A stretch of DNA of 32,057 nucleotides from Sinorhizobium fredii USDA 205 (GCF_001461695.1 NZ_AUTC01000172.1:1-32057), one strand, 5' to 3'. Positions 1 through 8,591 are shown, counted from the first letter of the stretch. Numbers and translations are program-made. The notes: generated by a model not told the origin, from the sequence alone.

Positions 1-156
1 ATGCGTCCCAAGCACCTGCAATGGCGAGTTTTTCAACGGTATCGGCCAATCCCGGACCTGGGCGGCAAAAGCTCCGATGTCCGCTTTTCCTGTTGGGTGT
101 TTTGGCAGCGGACGGTCGGCCATCGGCCCCCGAAGTGGAAATAATTTCCGGCTTGC

Positions 157-242
157 GCCCCCATCTCGGCCGTTGAGGTCGGCCCTGCAACCGCCTGAAA
201 GCAGACATTGCTGGCGGCTATACTGGAGGTCGCAGTCGCGCC
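157..242. repeat. Imperfect dispersed repeat, copy 1
   Basis: An 86-base stretch starting GCCCCCAT and ending AGTCGCGCC matches a stretch of nearly the same length at 2958-3041. Both share GCCCCCAT, TCGGCC, a central GACATTGC and the AGTCGCGCC end, with diverged sequence between. The rest of 1-265 shows no convincing gene; short ORFs there have no recognisable family features. Such intergenic repeats are common in rhizobial replicons, but I cannot name this one. Confidence 0.45.
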
Positions 243-265
243 AGTTTCGGACATTGCCCGTGTCC

Positions 266-1895
266 TCAGTTGGGGCATTCCCCGATGTCGCCCTCGACCG
301 GTAGGAAGAAGCGCTGCCGATCGCATGGTGTCAGTTCGCGCGGCACGACGGTCCTGGCGTAGTCGATCATGTCCTGAGGTGTCGGGAAAACGCGAATGAT
401 CCGGGCAACCTTGTCACCGAACACGCCTGCCATTCGAGTTCCTTCCGAATTGAAAGTGGCGAGCGTGCTCGCCGGTTCGACGTTTCCCACTGTCTCCAGA
501 CCGGTAAGGATCGCAATCTCTCGACCAGAGCTGGCCGACCACAGCCTTACGGTGCGATCTTGCGGCGATGCGGTGACAACATACAGTCCGCTGGGGCTGA
601 ACGTGGCCTCTCTCACGAAGCCTTTGTGTCCTCTCAAAGCAGCTTGTTCGGCGCCGTCGGCAACGTCCCAGATACGCGCCGACCCGTCGCGCGAAGCGGT
701 CACCACCGACTTGCTATCTGGGCTAAAGGCTACGTCCGTCAGCGCCTCGCCGGGACGCCGCATCGTGGCGACGACACCCGCGCCGTCCCGTCCAGCGAGC
801 TAGTGGCAACCAGACGGCCATTGGGGCTGAAGGCTGCTGCCGTGATCCGCTTCTCGTGTCCGGCTAGAACCATGACTTCGGTGCCGTCCCGCTTCCAGAG
901 CCGAGCGGTGTAGTCTTTCAGTGCAGTGAGGACGAGCTCGCCATCCGGGCTGAACAGAACCTTCCGCAGGTCCCGCCGGTCGTCAGAACAGCAACCTGGA
1001 CGCCTGTCGATGTATTCCACAGGCGCGCCGCCCCGTCATCCGACGCTGAGGCTAGAGGTCGCTACCTGGGCTGAACTGGAGATTGACGACAGCCGCTGCC
1101 GCTGTTTAGCCGAAGTGCCTCGTGCCCACTCTTCGCGTCCCACAAGACGATGCGGCCATACGAAGAGGCGGTCGCAACGAGCTGTCCATCCGGGCTGAAC
1201 GTGGCATCCCCGATGAAGCCGCTATTCGGCTCAAGTCGGACGACCTCGCGACCGCTTGCCACATCCCAAATGTTGGCTGTGTTATCGCCTCCGCCGGTAA
1301 TGACGCGGGTGCCGTCTGGGCTGAAGGCTGCAAATGTCGGAGGGCGCCGGTGCCGCATGCTCGTGGTCAGCACGCCATCGATGTCCCACAAGCGCGCCGT
1401 TTCGTCATGAGACGCCGTAAGAAGCCGAGTTCCATCGGGACTGAAAGCCACGTGCTCGACCAAGCCCCGATGTCCCGCGATGACCGCGAATTCGGAATCG
1501 CTCTCGACATCCCAGAGGCGGACCACATTCCCCAGGGAAGCGGTCGCCAGGAGCTTGTCGTCAGGGCTGAAAGCGCAATTCATCTCCTTGTCAATCTCCG
1601 GGCCCGGGACGCCGGCCTGGTCTCGTTTCAGCCCTGCAGTTTCGCGGCCGAGCACGCCACGCTCCTTGCCGGAGACACCGTCCCAAAGTCGCGCCGTGCC
1701 GTCGAGAGAGACCGTCGCAATGAGGCGGCCGTCGTGACTGAAGGTGGCCCCCTGCGTGTCGCTCGTATGATCGCCAAACGTGGCAACCTCGGAGCCGCTC
1801 GGCACATCCAAAAGCCGGGGCACAGCGTTCCATGTGAGAGTGCGCCATGCATTTGCCACTAGCTTGCTTCCGTCCGGACTGAAGATGACTTCATC
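266..1895 (-). pseudogene. WD40-repeat protein, multiply frameshifted and 5'-truncated
   Basis: Read on the minus strand, this encodes many WD40 repeat units of the form VTAAAFSPDG-x-LVATAS-DGTARLWD. A full WD40 array folds into a beta-propeller that scaffolds protein contacts. Fragments in order are about 1895-1062, a short piece near 1060-960 (NLQFSPGSDL, then SASDDGAARLWNTSTG in another frame), 1000-770, and 763-266. The last ends with a non-propeller tail (RVFPTPQDMIDYARTVVPRE...) of the type that closes rhizobial effector-WD40 fusion proteins. At least four frame changes and one in-frame TAG separate the pieces. The N-terminal part, which in such proteins often carries a TIR, caspase or kinase-like domain, is absent: homology stops near 1895, where an unrelated plus-strand fragment begins. 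This is a dead gene; the original effector domain cannot be told. Confidence 0.85.
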
Positions 1896-1905
1896 AGGCC
1901 ACGAT

Positions 1906-2418
1906 CGGGTCAATGCTCAACTGATTGACGCGATCGGCGGACACCAACTCTGGGCTGAGCGCTATGATGGTGAAATGAGCGGCGTATTTGGGCTGCAGGA
2001 CAAGGTCATAGGACAGATCGTGTCGACGCTCTCCGTGAAGCTGACCGGCGGAGCGGCAACCGGCGGCGCTGGTGATGGCGGCCTTGCTCTTACGGGTGCA
2101 TGGGCTGGCGATGCCTTTGCGGGCGGCGGTGCAGGCGGAGCGGCAACCGGCGGCGCAGGCGGCGCAGGCGCAGCTGGCGGCATTGCAACGAGCGGCGCAG
2201 GCGGTGCAGGTTCGGCCGGCACCTGGGGTTCCCACAATGGCGACGATAGTTTCCTTGAAGGAATCTCCTCGGCATCGGCCGATGCGGTGATCGACACCAA
2301 CGCCTTCAACCAGCAGATCGTGCTTGGCGCCAACCTGCAGGGCAACACCATCGACATGACGGTTGTCGGCGGCGACTACAGCTCGACGGCCATCGGCGAA
2401 GACGAAGACGCGGCGTGA
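1906..2418 (+). pseudogene. Chimeric ORF: cyclase-type C-terminal scrap fused to a glycine-rich protein end
   Basis: The open frame has two unrelated parts. Residues from about 1906 to 2043 read RVNAQLIDAIGGHQLWAERYDG followed by a VFGLQDKVIGQIVSTLSVKL-type stretch. This is the segment found before the TPR part of rhizobial adenylate/guanylate cyclase-TPR proteins. From 2044 the frame enters a Gly/Ala tract of GGAATGGAG- and GGAGGAGAAGG-type units to about 2220. It ends in an acidic tail (QGNTIDMTVVGGDY...GEDEDAA). The only ATG starts upstream lie inside the antisense of the WD40 pseudogene, so no natural start or ribosome site is visible. The join at about 1896-1905 coincides with the break in the WD40 gene, indicating recombination. 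The Gly-rich part may come from a repetitive surface or secreted protein; function unknown. Confidence 0.6.
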
Positions 2419-2464
2419 TGTAAGCCGACTACCGGTTCGCATTCTTCGCAATCGGGCATTGAAC

Positions 2465-2495
2465 TGGACTGCGCGGCTTCGCCTCGCGCAGTCCA
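2465..2495 (+). terminator. Hairpin downstream of the Gly-rich ORF
   Basis: An 11-base-pair perfect stem (TGGACTGCGCG / CGCGCAGTCCA) with a 9-base loop lies 46 bases after the stop of the glycine-rich ORF. No T-run follows, so intrinsic termination is uncertain. Confidence 0.4.
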
Positions 2496-2957
2496 ACTCG
2501 TTCAGTTACTGGGTGCCGATATCGACCCCGCCCGGCTCAGGCGCGTCGCCGCGGCACTCCAAGTGCCAACCTTCACGTTCCGCGCGGCTTAGCAAATCTC
2601 GGGTTCTCGCTTGCTTCAGACCTCCCCCCTTCAGAAGTGCAAAGCCGCGGAAACCCGGCAGCTGCCATCGAGTAGCGCAGCCCGCACGCGGCTAGCCGCG
2701 GGCCTAGCGAGATGGACTTTCCCTGTTTCTTCGCAGCTTACGTCGCACCTTATCGCGTAAGACGCGCAGTTTTTGCGCCTCTTTGACCGGGGCTGCTTAC
2801 TGACGCTCTTGCCGCAAGTTCCGATCGATACATTATGCGATCTTATCGGCCCAAAAGGTGAACATCACAGCAACCCGCCGTGCCGGGCTCGTGGGAGCAC
2901 GATTCTGTCCGCCCCTAAGGCGACGTCCACGCTTAAGTCTGTTAACGGCAGCATTGC

Positions 2958-3041
2958 GCCCCCATGTCGGCCACAGAGGGGATCTTTGCCTTCGCCCGGA
3001 GGCCGACATTGCGGTGACCACCTAGAGTTCATAGTCGCGCC
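2958..3041. repeat. Imperfect dispersed repeat, copy 2
   Basis: An 84-base counterpart of the element at 157-242 in the same orientation, with the same end motifs (GCCCCCAT and AGTCGCGCC) and the same central GACATTGC. The two copies bracket the decayed WD40/Gly-rich block. Confidence 0.45.
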
Positions 3042-3073
3042 ACAACCGGCCCTTCCTGCAGGTTCTGTGTGCG

Positions 3074-3700
3074 TCACGCCCGACTCGCCCGAATGCTCAG
3101 CCACCGATCATGGGGCTTTCCGACGCACCGACGTACCTCGCTGACGATCCAGCCGGCGTCTGTGAGTGCGGACCGCAGGGCAGACTCGCGCCAGTACGTC
3201 TCGACGTAGCGCCGGGGTGCTGCAGCACTGCCGTGTGTGGACACATCCTCGCCTTCGCCCTCTCTAACCGAGGCGTGCAATCGGCCACCGGTCCGGGTCG
3301 CCTCGGCAAGCCGTCCAAGCACCGTGCCGAAATCCTCGCGCGCGACATGAATCAGACAGGCACAGGCCCAGATCCCGTCGTACGGGGTGCCGGGACGCTG
3401 CGGGTCGGCCAAGTCTTCGGTCAGCGGGTCCAACAGGTCGGCCTCGAAGCCACTTTCGCGAAGCAGTTCGACGAAACCCTTTGAAATGTCGGTGCGCCGG
3501 ACGCTAATTCCCCGCTTCTCAAGCTCAAGTGCATCTCGCCCGCCACCGCTTCCGATCTCCAGCACCCTGCCCGAGCCGCCCAGCTCGGTCACGAACGCAT
3601 CGATCTCTGTCGCAACCCATTCGGGCATCGCCGCGGCCTCGGCAGCGTACTCCGCCGCGACCGTATCATAGGACCGCACGGTTTCCAGGTCGGTGCTCAT
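3074..3700 (-). CDS. Class I SAM-dependent methyltransferase
   Basis: A 208-residue protein with the Rossmann-type methyltransferase fold. Motif I is VLEIGSGGGRDAL at about residues 47-59, with an acidic residue at the end of the next strand (RRTDIS, about 69-73). A later strand reads YDGIWACACLIHV, and TRTGGRLHASV corresponds to the post-motif III loop. The length and the N-terminal SYDTVAAEYA start are typical of the small UbiE/Tam-like methyltransferases. The start is supported by an AAGGAGG ribosome site about nine bases upstream. The methyl acceptor cannot be told from sequence. It stands alone, with a 319-base gap upstream and decayed DNA downstream. Confidence 0.85.
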   Translation of the reverse strand: MSTDLETVRSYDTVAAEYAAEAAAMPEWVATEIDAFVTELGGSGRVLEIGSGGGRDALELEKRGISVRRTDISKGFVELLRESGFEADLLDPLTEDLADPQRPGTPYDGIWACACLIHVAREDFGTVLGRLAEATRTGGRLHASVREGEGEDVSTHGSAAAPRRYVETYWRESALRSALTDAGWIVSEVRRCVGKPHDRWLSIRASRA

Positions 3701-4019
3701 CCTAGCGCTCCTCCTTCAAGACAAGAGGCCTGATGAGCGAGAGGCCCATCAGCCCGTTGCGCGCTTCACACTTCGGCAGTTGGTGACATCGCGGGCGATT
3801 TGTTTCCCAGCTTTAGCAGAAACGCGGTCAGAGACACCACCGACCGAGCAATGCTGCCGGGCGGCAAGCCCCCAAGACGGTCGCTGGACCACCCGGGTTG
3901 TCTTTCTGAAAGCTGCCGGTCGGCTACGATAGTGACGACGCACAGTGGCCGGTTCAAGCGGCTTCGGTTTTCCCGCAATAATCGGGTGCTTCCTTTCCGA
4001 TCACAATCGCTGCAAGGCT
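3701..4019. other. Intergenic stretch, nothing recognised
   Basis: A 319-base gap between two minus-strand genes. It must carry the promoter of the methyltransferase; its ribosome site (AAGGAGG on the minus strand) lies at the left edge. The short ORFs on both strands have no recognisable family features. Confidence 0.4.
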
Positions 4020-4535
4020 TCAGGTGAGGTTAGCGAGGATATCGTCGACGACACGTGCGACGTTATTTGCCGTGTCGATGGTGATGCCGGCAGGAAGATA
4101 TTCCCGAGTACGATGGTAGTGGAGTACCAGTGCCCGCTCGGCCGGTTCGAAGCCAGGCTCATTCGGCCGTCCATCTAATCTTCGGTTCAACGTCTCAACG
4201 TCGATGTCGAGCACGAATACCTTGTCGAATAGGTGCAGAAATTTTTGGAAATTGCGCGAGCCGCCACAGAAGAATGTGGCAGGGTGGGTGGTGTCGGCAG
4301 CAATGGTCCGGACCTTGTCAACGGGCCAGATCCAGTGCGCATATCCCCAAGCGATGCGGTCTGCGCCTTTGGGTGGTCCTGCGAGTGCCTGGCCTGTCTC
4401 GGGGTCACCGACATAAGCTAAGACCCGATCACCATGGATGACATGGTAGCCCCGCCGCTCCAGTTCTGCAGCGACAGACGTCTTTCCAGTGCCGGAACCG
4501 CCTTCGATCAGATAGTTCTTGATGCCCATAGGCAT
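4020..4535 (-). CDS. P-loop nucleoside/nucleotide kinase-like protein
   Basis: A 171-residue protein with a Walker A motif at the extreme N-terminus (EGGSGTGKTS, residues 11-20). It also has a DTTHPATFFCGGSRN lid-like stretch near the middle, an FVLDIDVETLNRRL segment matching the second strand and helix of the adenylate-kinase-like fold, and a C-terminal DTANNVARVVDDIL helix. These are features of the small AAA_18/shikimate-kinase-like proteins often named nucleoside kinase. The substrate is unknown. Two ATGs (MPM) lie at the start; either gives the same fold. No neighbour is co-oriented closely enough to suggest an operon. Confidence 0.7.
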   Translation of the reverse strand: MPMGIKNYLIEGGSGTGKTSVAAELERRGYHVIHGDRVLAYVGDPETGQALAGPPKGADRIAWGYAHWIWPVDKVRTIAADTTHPATFFCGGSRNFQKFLHLFDKVFVLDIDVETLNRRLDGRPNEPGFEPAERALVLHYHRTREYLPAGITIDTANNVARVVDDILANLT

Positions 4536-5029
4536 TGTTTATCATGGCTTCCAATCGGGTGAGAAGACGACCCGGCTGGGAGTGCTCAGGCAACCTCCGA
4601 CCGATCAGGTCAGCTGTCCGTCCGCCACGCTAGTGCAGCCACGTCCGGAACGCGCCCTCACTCCGGTCGTTCACACCACCCCCTTGGGTTCTGGGAAGCA
4701 GTCAGTCTGCTTTCGTAATGATCGTCCGGAACGCGCAATAGGAGGCGCGTGCGCCGTGCGAAGACAGCAACCCCGAAGGCCTATCTGAGCAGTTGAGAGT
4801 ATCGTCGACGGGCAGGCTCACACTTAATACCGTCGTCAGTCTTCTCGCGAAAGTCGCTGAGGTGTCAGATGTCGTCGAAATGACTGTCGCCGAACACCTG
4901 CCATTGAATGCCGAGAACCTGCGTAAGGCGCTATCACAGTTACCAATCCTTGTGCGTTAGTCGCTGGGTCGGGAGTACTAATACCTTCAAGGCGACGCAG
5001 TTGGCGCAGTGTGGCGCTCCATCGACGGG
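4536..5029. other. Gene-free stretch with a 14-base direct repeat
   Basis: A 494-base gap with no credible gene. The sequence CGTCCGGAACGCGC occurs twice in direct orientation at 4642-4655 and 4723-4736. Nothing else is recognised. Confidence 0.4.
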
Positions 5030-5935
5030 TCACCCGGTCGCCCGTCGCGAGAGTTCACGAGCTAGTTCCAAGAAAGCCCTGACCCCAGCCGATAGATTGC
5101 GCCGCCCAGGATAGTAGAGGCAAAGCCCCGGATAGGGCGGTGTCCAGTCTTCCAGAATACGGATAACGCGCCCCGCGTCGATGTCCGGGAGAATATCTTG
5201 TTCGAAAATGTATCCTACGCCGGCACTATCGAGAACGGCGGTTCTCGTAAGGCTCGCTTCATCCAACGTTATCGGGCCGCGCACATCAATTTGCACCTGT
5301 TCCCCGTCCTTTTCGAAGCGCCACCGAAACAGTGATCCATCGGGAAGACGAACGCGGATGCATTTGTGATTGAAAAGGTCGGGGGGAGCCAGTGGCTTCC
5401 CATACTTCTCGAAATACTCGGGAGAGCCGACCACCGCATGTCGCTGTGGCCGGCCGAGCGAAACGGCAATCATGTCGGTGGGTACAAGGCCCGCAACCCT
5501 GACGCCTAGATCGAATCCGTCGCCGACGACATCCACCAATTTTCCCTCGGTGACGATATCAACGTGCATGTCTGGATAGCGGCGCAGGAACTCAAGTACG
5601 AGCGGTGAGATGATGGCGCGCGCGGCAAAGGGTGCTGCGTTGATACGTATCGTTCCGGAAGGTGTTTCGCGTTGCGAGCGCACGGTCTCCAGAGCGGTAC
5701 GGAGATCCTGAAGGGAAGGCGCGACCTGTTGCATAAAGAGCCTGCCGGCATCCGTCAGCGAGACGCTGCGCGTGGTTCGGTTGAACAATCGGACGCCGAG
5801 TCCCGCTTCAAGTCTGCCTACTGTGTGGCTCAGCGCTGTCGTGGACATGCCGAGATCGATGGCCGCTGCGCGGAATGTGCCGCGCCGTGCAATCGCGATG
5901 ATCGCTTCCAGCTCTTTGAGATTGGGTTGTTCCAT
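5030..5935 (-). CDS. LysR-family transcriptional regulator
   Basis: A 301-residue complete LysR protein. The N-terminal winged helix-turn-helix occupies about residues 5-63 (GTFRAAAIDLGMSTTALSHT, then LEAGLGVRLFNRTTRSVSLT). The effector-binding domain begins near residue 90 (SGTIRINAAPF) and includes DGFDLGVRVAGLVP and ECPSEYF-like loops. It is close to the DsdC/PA-type CrgA group of small-molecule regulators. It is transcribed away from the SnoaL-like/SDR pair with 95 bases between the start codons, so it most likely controls that pair and itself. The spacer holds AT-rich TTATC-type half sites (TTTATCCCACTTATC near 5970), but no clear operator can be defined. The effector is unknown. Confidence 0.9.
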   Translation of the reverse strand: MEQPNLKELEAIIAIARRGTFRAAAIDLGMSTTALSHTVGRLEAGLGVRLFNRTTRSVSLTDAGRLFMQQVAPSLQDLRTALETVRSQRETPSGTIRINAAPFAARAIISPLVLEFLRRYPDMHVDIVTEGKLVDVVGDGFDLGVRVAGLVPTDMIAVSLGRPQRHAVVGSPEYFEKYGKPLAPPDLFNHKCIRVRLPDGSLFRWRFEKDGEQVQIDVRGPITLDEASLTRTAVLDSAGVGYIFEQDILPDIDAGRVIRILEDWTPPYPGLCLYYPGRRNLSAGVRAFLELARELSRRATG

Positions 5936-6030
5936 TGTCCCGACTTGTTCACTATCGCATGCCGGTTTATCCCACTTATCTGCGCAATGGTCGAGGGTAA
6001 GTTTCTGGTCAGATCATGTGGAGAAACACA

Positions 6031-6351
6031 ATGGATATGCCCCCAACAGTTACCGCGTACTTTGACGCCGACCGCCGCAATGATGTGGAAGCGTTTTCAG
6101 AGACCTTTTTGGATGACGCAGTTGTCGAAGACGAAGGCGCTCGCCACCGAGGCATTGCCGCAATTCGCCAATGGTGGGCGGCTGTGAAAACAGCGACCAA
6201 CTACGTCGCTGACCCTGTCGAAGCCACACGCGACGGCGACAAAGCGCTCGTCCGCGCGAATGTAAGCGGTCAGTTCCCCGGCAGTCCGGTGACGCTCACC
6301 TTCGCCTTCACCACCAAAAACGACAAAATCGCCAGACTGGAGATCAAGTGA
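6031..6351 (+). CDS. SnoaL-like / NTF2-fold family protein
   Basis: A protein of about 106 residues with the cone-shaped NTF2-like fold pattern: an N-terminal VTAYFDADRRNDVEAFSETF helix pair, a strand DDAVVEDEGA, the helix GIAAIRQWWAAV, and closing strands (ALVRANVSGQF, VTLTFAFTTKNDKIARLEIK). This family includes cyclases, isomerases and binding proteins. I chose the ATG at 6031 over an upstream one at 6016 because GTGGAG lies about six bases before it. Its stop overlaps the start of the following SDR gene by one base (TGATG), so the two are translationally coupled. Its substrate is probably shared with the SDR, but cannot be named. Confidence 0.8.
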   Translation: MDMPPTVTAYFDADRRNDVEAFSETFLDDAVVEDEGARHRGIAAIRQWWAAVKTATNYVADPVEATRDGDKALVRANVSGQFPGSPVTLTFAFTTKNDKIARLEIK

Positions 6352-7130
6352 TGATCGATTTTCTCAATCTTAGAGGTAAACGCGCTCTCATCACCGCTGG
6401 AACGAAAGGCGCCGGCGCTGCGACGGTCAACCTGTTTCGCGAACTCGGTGCACAGGTGCTGACGACGGCGCGGGCGCGTCCGGAAAGCCTCCCGGAAGAG
6501 TTGTTCGTAGAAGCTGACCTGACCACCGAAGAAGGATGTGCAATTGTTGCTGACGCCGCGCGTCAGCGCCTGGGTGACGTCGATATCATTGTCCATATGC
6601 TTGGAGGCTCTTCAGCAGCCGGGGGTGGCTTTGCGGCGCTATCCGAAGACGAATGGGACAAGGAGCTGTCACTCAATCTGTTTCCGGCTGTTCGACTTGA
6701 TCGGCTCCTTGTCCCGGACATGGTTGCCCGAGGATGCGGGGTGGTCGTGCACGTGACATCCATCCAGGGGGTCATGCCGCTTCCGGAATCGACGACCGCG
6801 TATGCAGCGGCAAAAGCAGCGCTTTCGACTTACAGCAAGTCGATATCGAAGGAAGTTTCGCCCAAAGGTATCCGGGTCGTGCGGGTGTCGCCTGGGTGGA
6901 TCGCAACGGAGGCCTCAGTCCGTTTGGCCGAGCGCTTGGCGAAGCAAGCCGGTACTGATCTGGAAGGCGGCAAGAAGATCATCATGGATGCACTGGGTGG
7001 CATTCCGCTTGGTCGGCCGGCGAATCCTGAAGAGGTCGCAGATCTGATCGCATTCCTCGCCTCCGACCGCGCGTCTTCGATCACGGGTACCGAATACACG
7101 ATCGACGGAGGTACGGTGCCCACGGCGTAG
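6351..7130 (+). CDS. SDR-family NAD(P)-dependent oxidoreductase
   Basis: A 259-residue classical short-chain dehydrogenase. The cofactor-binding motif is TAGTKGAG at residues 15-22, and the downstream HMLGGSS occupies the NNAG position. The catalytic Ser137 (VHVTSIQG), Tyr151 and Lys155 (YAAAK) are all present. The C-terminus has the usual RPANPEEVADLIAFLASD...GTEYTIDGG ending. It is therefore predicted to be an active reductase or dehydrogenase; the substrate is unknown. The ATG at 6351 is preferred over a GTG three bases earlier because of GGAG about nine bases upstream. It is coupled to the SnoaL-like gene and converges with the MarR gene, ending 14 bases from its stop. Confidence 0.9.
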   Translation: MIDFLNLRGKRALITAGTKGAGAATVNLFRELGAQVLTTARARPESLPEELFVEADLTTEEGCAIVADAARQRLGDVDIIVHMLGGSSAAGGGFAALSEDEWDKELSLNLFPAVRLDRLLVPDMVARGCGVVVHVTSIQGVMPLPESTTAYAAAKAALSTYSKSISKEVSPKGIRVVRVSPGWIATEASVRLAERLAKQAGTDLEGGKKIIMDALGGIPLGRPANPEEVADLIAFLASDRASSITGTEYTIDGGTVPTA

Positions 7131-7144
7131 GCGCCCCCTGCAGA

Positions 7145-7612
7145 TCAGGCGGGTGTGTCCCACCCGCCAATCTGGGAGTAGATCGCGTTGCGGAGATAGC
7201 GCACGTCGCGGTTCAAAGCGGCCAACTCCGGGGGCGTCTGGGTCGAAGCTGCAAGCAACGTGTCGCTGAGGCAGCCTGCCTTGTGCTGCAATGCCCGACC
7301 TTCTTCGGTCAACGCGATCACCACTTGCCGCTCGTTGCTGAGGTTTCGGGTCCTGCGCAACAAGCCGGATGTCTCAAGGCGCTTCAAGAGTGGTGTAAGC
7401 GTGCTGGATTCCAGTGCAAGGGTGTTGGCAATGGCGCCGACCGTTTGCTCGTCTTCGCTCCACAAAACGTTGAGCACGAGATACTGCGGGTAAGTCAGGC
7501 CCAATTCGTCGAGGAGGGGCTTGTAGGCGCGCTGAATGGCGATGCCAGCAGTGTAAATCGCGTAGCACAACTGATCGTGCAATGGCGGTGGATCATTATG
7601 GGGTTTGGTCAT
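7145..7612 (-). CDS. MarR-family regulator, OhrR-like
   Basis: A 155-residue winged-helix repressor. The N-terminus reads DQLCYAIYTAGIAIQRAYKPLL followed by ELGLTYPQYLVLNVLW. This matches OhrR-type proteins, including the single reactive cysteine (Cys16) in the LCYAIY motif that senses organic peroxides in that group. The recognition region is LALESSTLTPLLKRLETSGLL with the wing RTRNLSNERQVVIALTEEG. A good AAGGAG ribosome site precedes the ATG. It is divergent from a secreted alpha/beta hydrolase rather than from an ohr peroxidase, so its physiological signal could differ from organic peroxide. Two identical palindromes in the shared spacer are the likely operators. Confidence 0.88.
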   Translation of the reverse strand: MTKPHNDPPPLHDQLCYAIYTAGIAIQRAYKPLLDELGLTYPQYLVLNVLWSEDEQTVGAIANTLALESSTLTPLLKRLETSGLLRRTRNLSNERQVVIALTEEGRALQHKAGCLSDTLLAASTQTPPELAALNRDVRYLRNAIYSQIGGWDTPA

Positions 7613-7662
7613 TCTGGGCTCCTTTGCGCACCAATATAATCAAGGTTACAGCGAAAACCAAT

Positions 7663-7725
7663 ATCGCGATAAGAATTATGTTGACGAGCAGTTCAAGATC
7701 TGACAAATTAAATATATCGCGATAA
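7663..7725. promoter_or_regulatory. Paired MarR operator candidates
   Basis: The 10-base perfect palindrome TATCGCGATA occurs twice, at 7663-7672 and 7716-7725, exactly 53 bases apart (about five helical turns). Both lie in the 143-base spacer between the MarR gene and the alpha/beta hydrolase. A further half site (TTATCGCC) lies at about 7730. The AT-rich TAAATA next to the second copy could be part of the hydrolase promoter. Position and spacing fit two repressor dimers controlling both divergent genes. Confidence 0.7.
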
Positions 7726-7755
7726 CAGTTATCGCCCTTAACGAAAGGAAAAGCC

Positions 7756-8547
7756 ATGACACGCACGACCACAACCACCGTTGCCGCTATCGCAGCCGCC
7801 GCCATATCCGCCGCAATGCCCGCAAACGCCGCCGACACCATCCCTGAAAGCCAGGCCGTCAAAAACGTTGTGCTCGTCCATGGCGCATTTGCTGATGGCT
7901 CTGGCTGGAAGGGCGTTTACGACAATCTTACGAAGCGCGGCTATCGCGTCACAATCGTCCAGAACCCTCTGACCTCGCTCGAAGACGACGTTGCTGCCAC
8001 CAGACGTGCGTTCGAGCGGCAGGATGGTCCGGTCATTCTCGTCGGACATTCCTGGGGCGGTACTGTTATCACGGAGACTGGCATCGATCCGAAGGTTGCC
8101 GGTCTCGTCTATGTCTCCGCTCTCTCACCCGATGCCGGCGAAACGACGGCTCAGCAATACGAAGGATTTGCTCCGGCAGCGGAATTCGTCATCGAGACCA
8201 CAAAGGATGGTTTTGGATATGTAAGCCCGGCAAAGTTCAAGGCTGGGTTCGCTCATGACGTCAGCGATGCCGATGTTGCGTTCATGAGGGACGCGCAGGT
8301 GCCAATCAACATGTCGGCGTTCGCCACGAAGCTCGAGAATGCGGCATGGCGCACCAAGCCTAGCTGGGCTGTTATTGCCACCGAGGACAAAGCTTTTGAT
8401 CAGGCCATGCTGATCCACATGGCTGAGCGCATCAAGGCGAAGATCACCAAGGTGTCGGCAAGCCACGCCTTGTTCATGACGCAGCCTGCGGCCATCGCCG
8501 ATACCATTGATCAGGCCGCCAAGACCGTGTCGGCGAAAAAGCAATGA
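7756..8547 (+). CDS. Secreted alpha/beta-fold hydrolase
   Basis: A 263-residue protein with a Sec signal peptide: TRTTTTTV, then an alanine-rich hydrophobic stretch, with an ANA-A cleavage site near residue 26. The mature part is an alpha/beta hydrolase: oxyanion region LVHGAFADGSGW (about 40-51), nucleophile elbow VGHSWGG with Ser99, and a catalytic His in SASHALFMTQP near the end. The family is the esterase/lipase-like group often found beside OhrR/MarR regulators in rhizobia. It acts outside the cytoplasm on an unknown ester or amide. The AAGGAAA site before the ATG supports the start. It is probably derepressed when the divergent MarR protein leaves the palindromes. Confidence 0.9.
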   Translation: MTRTTTTTVAAIAAAAISAAMPANAADTIPESQAVKNVVLVHGAFADGSGWKGVYDNLTKRGYRVTIVQNPLTSLEDDVAATRRAFERQDGPVILVGHSWGGTVITETGIDPKVAGLVYVSALSPDAGETTAQQYEGFAPAAEFVIETTKDGFGYVSPAKFKAGFAHDVSDADVAFMRDAQVPINMSAFATKLENAAWRTKPSWAVIATEDKAFDQAMLIHMAERIKAKITKVSASHALFMTQPAAIADTIDQAAKTVSAKKQ

Positions 8548-8555
8548 TCGACTTC

Positions 8556-8591
8556 GCGTCATCGGGAAGGTCGAGACCCTCCCGATGACGC
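8556..8591 (+). terminator. Strong hairpin after the hydrolase gene
   Basis: A 12-base-pair perfect stem (GCGTCATCGGGA / TCCCGATGACGC) with a small inner GGT/ACC helix starts nine bases after the hydrolase stop. There is no uridine run, but the position and stability fit a transcription terminator or 3' end stabiliser. Confidence 0.6.

Larger units (their letters stand above)
2419..3073. other. Gene-free stretch with hairpin and repeat copy
   Basis: No ORF here shows family features. It contains the hairpin at 2465-2495, a 16-base sequence GATACATTATGCGATC at 2827-2842 that recurs at 10387-10402, and the second copy of the dispersed repeat at 2958-3041. It looks like decayed intergenic DNA. 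Confidence 0.5.

Noticed and set aside
2041..2220. GGC-rich tandem units in the Gly-rich ORF, considered as a CRISPR or minisatellite array
   Set aside because: Units are short, irregular and in frame as Gly/Ala codons, with no repeat-spacer alternation.
2773..3144. Plus-strand ORF of about 120 codons
   Set aside because: Composition is random-looking and Arg/Pro-rich, there is no ribosome site, and it runs into the antisense of the methyltransferase gene.
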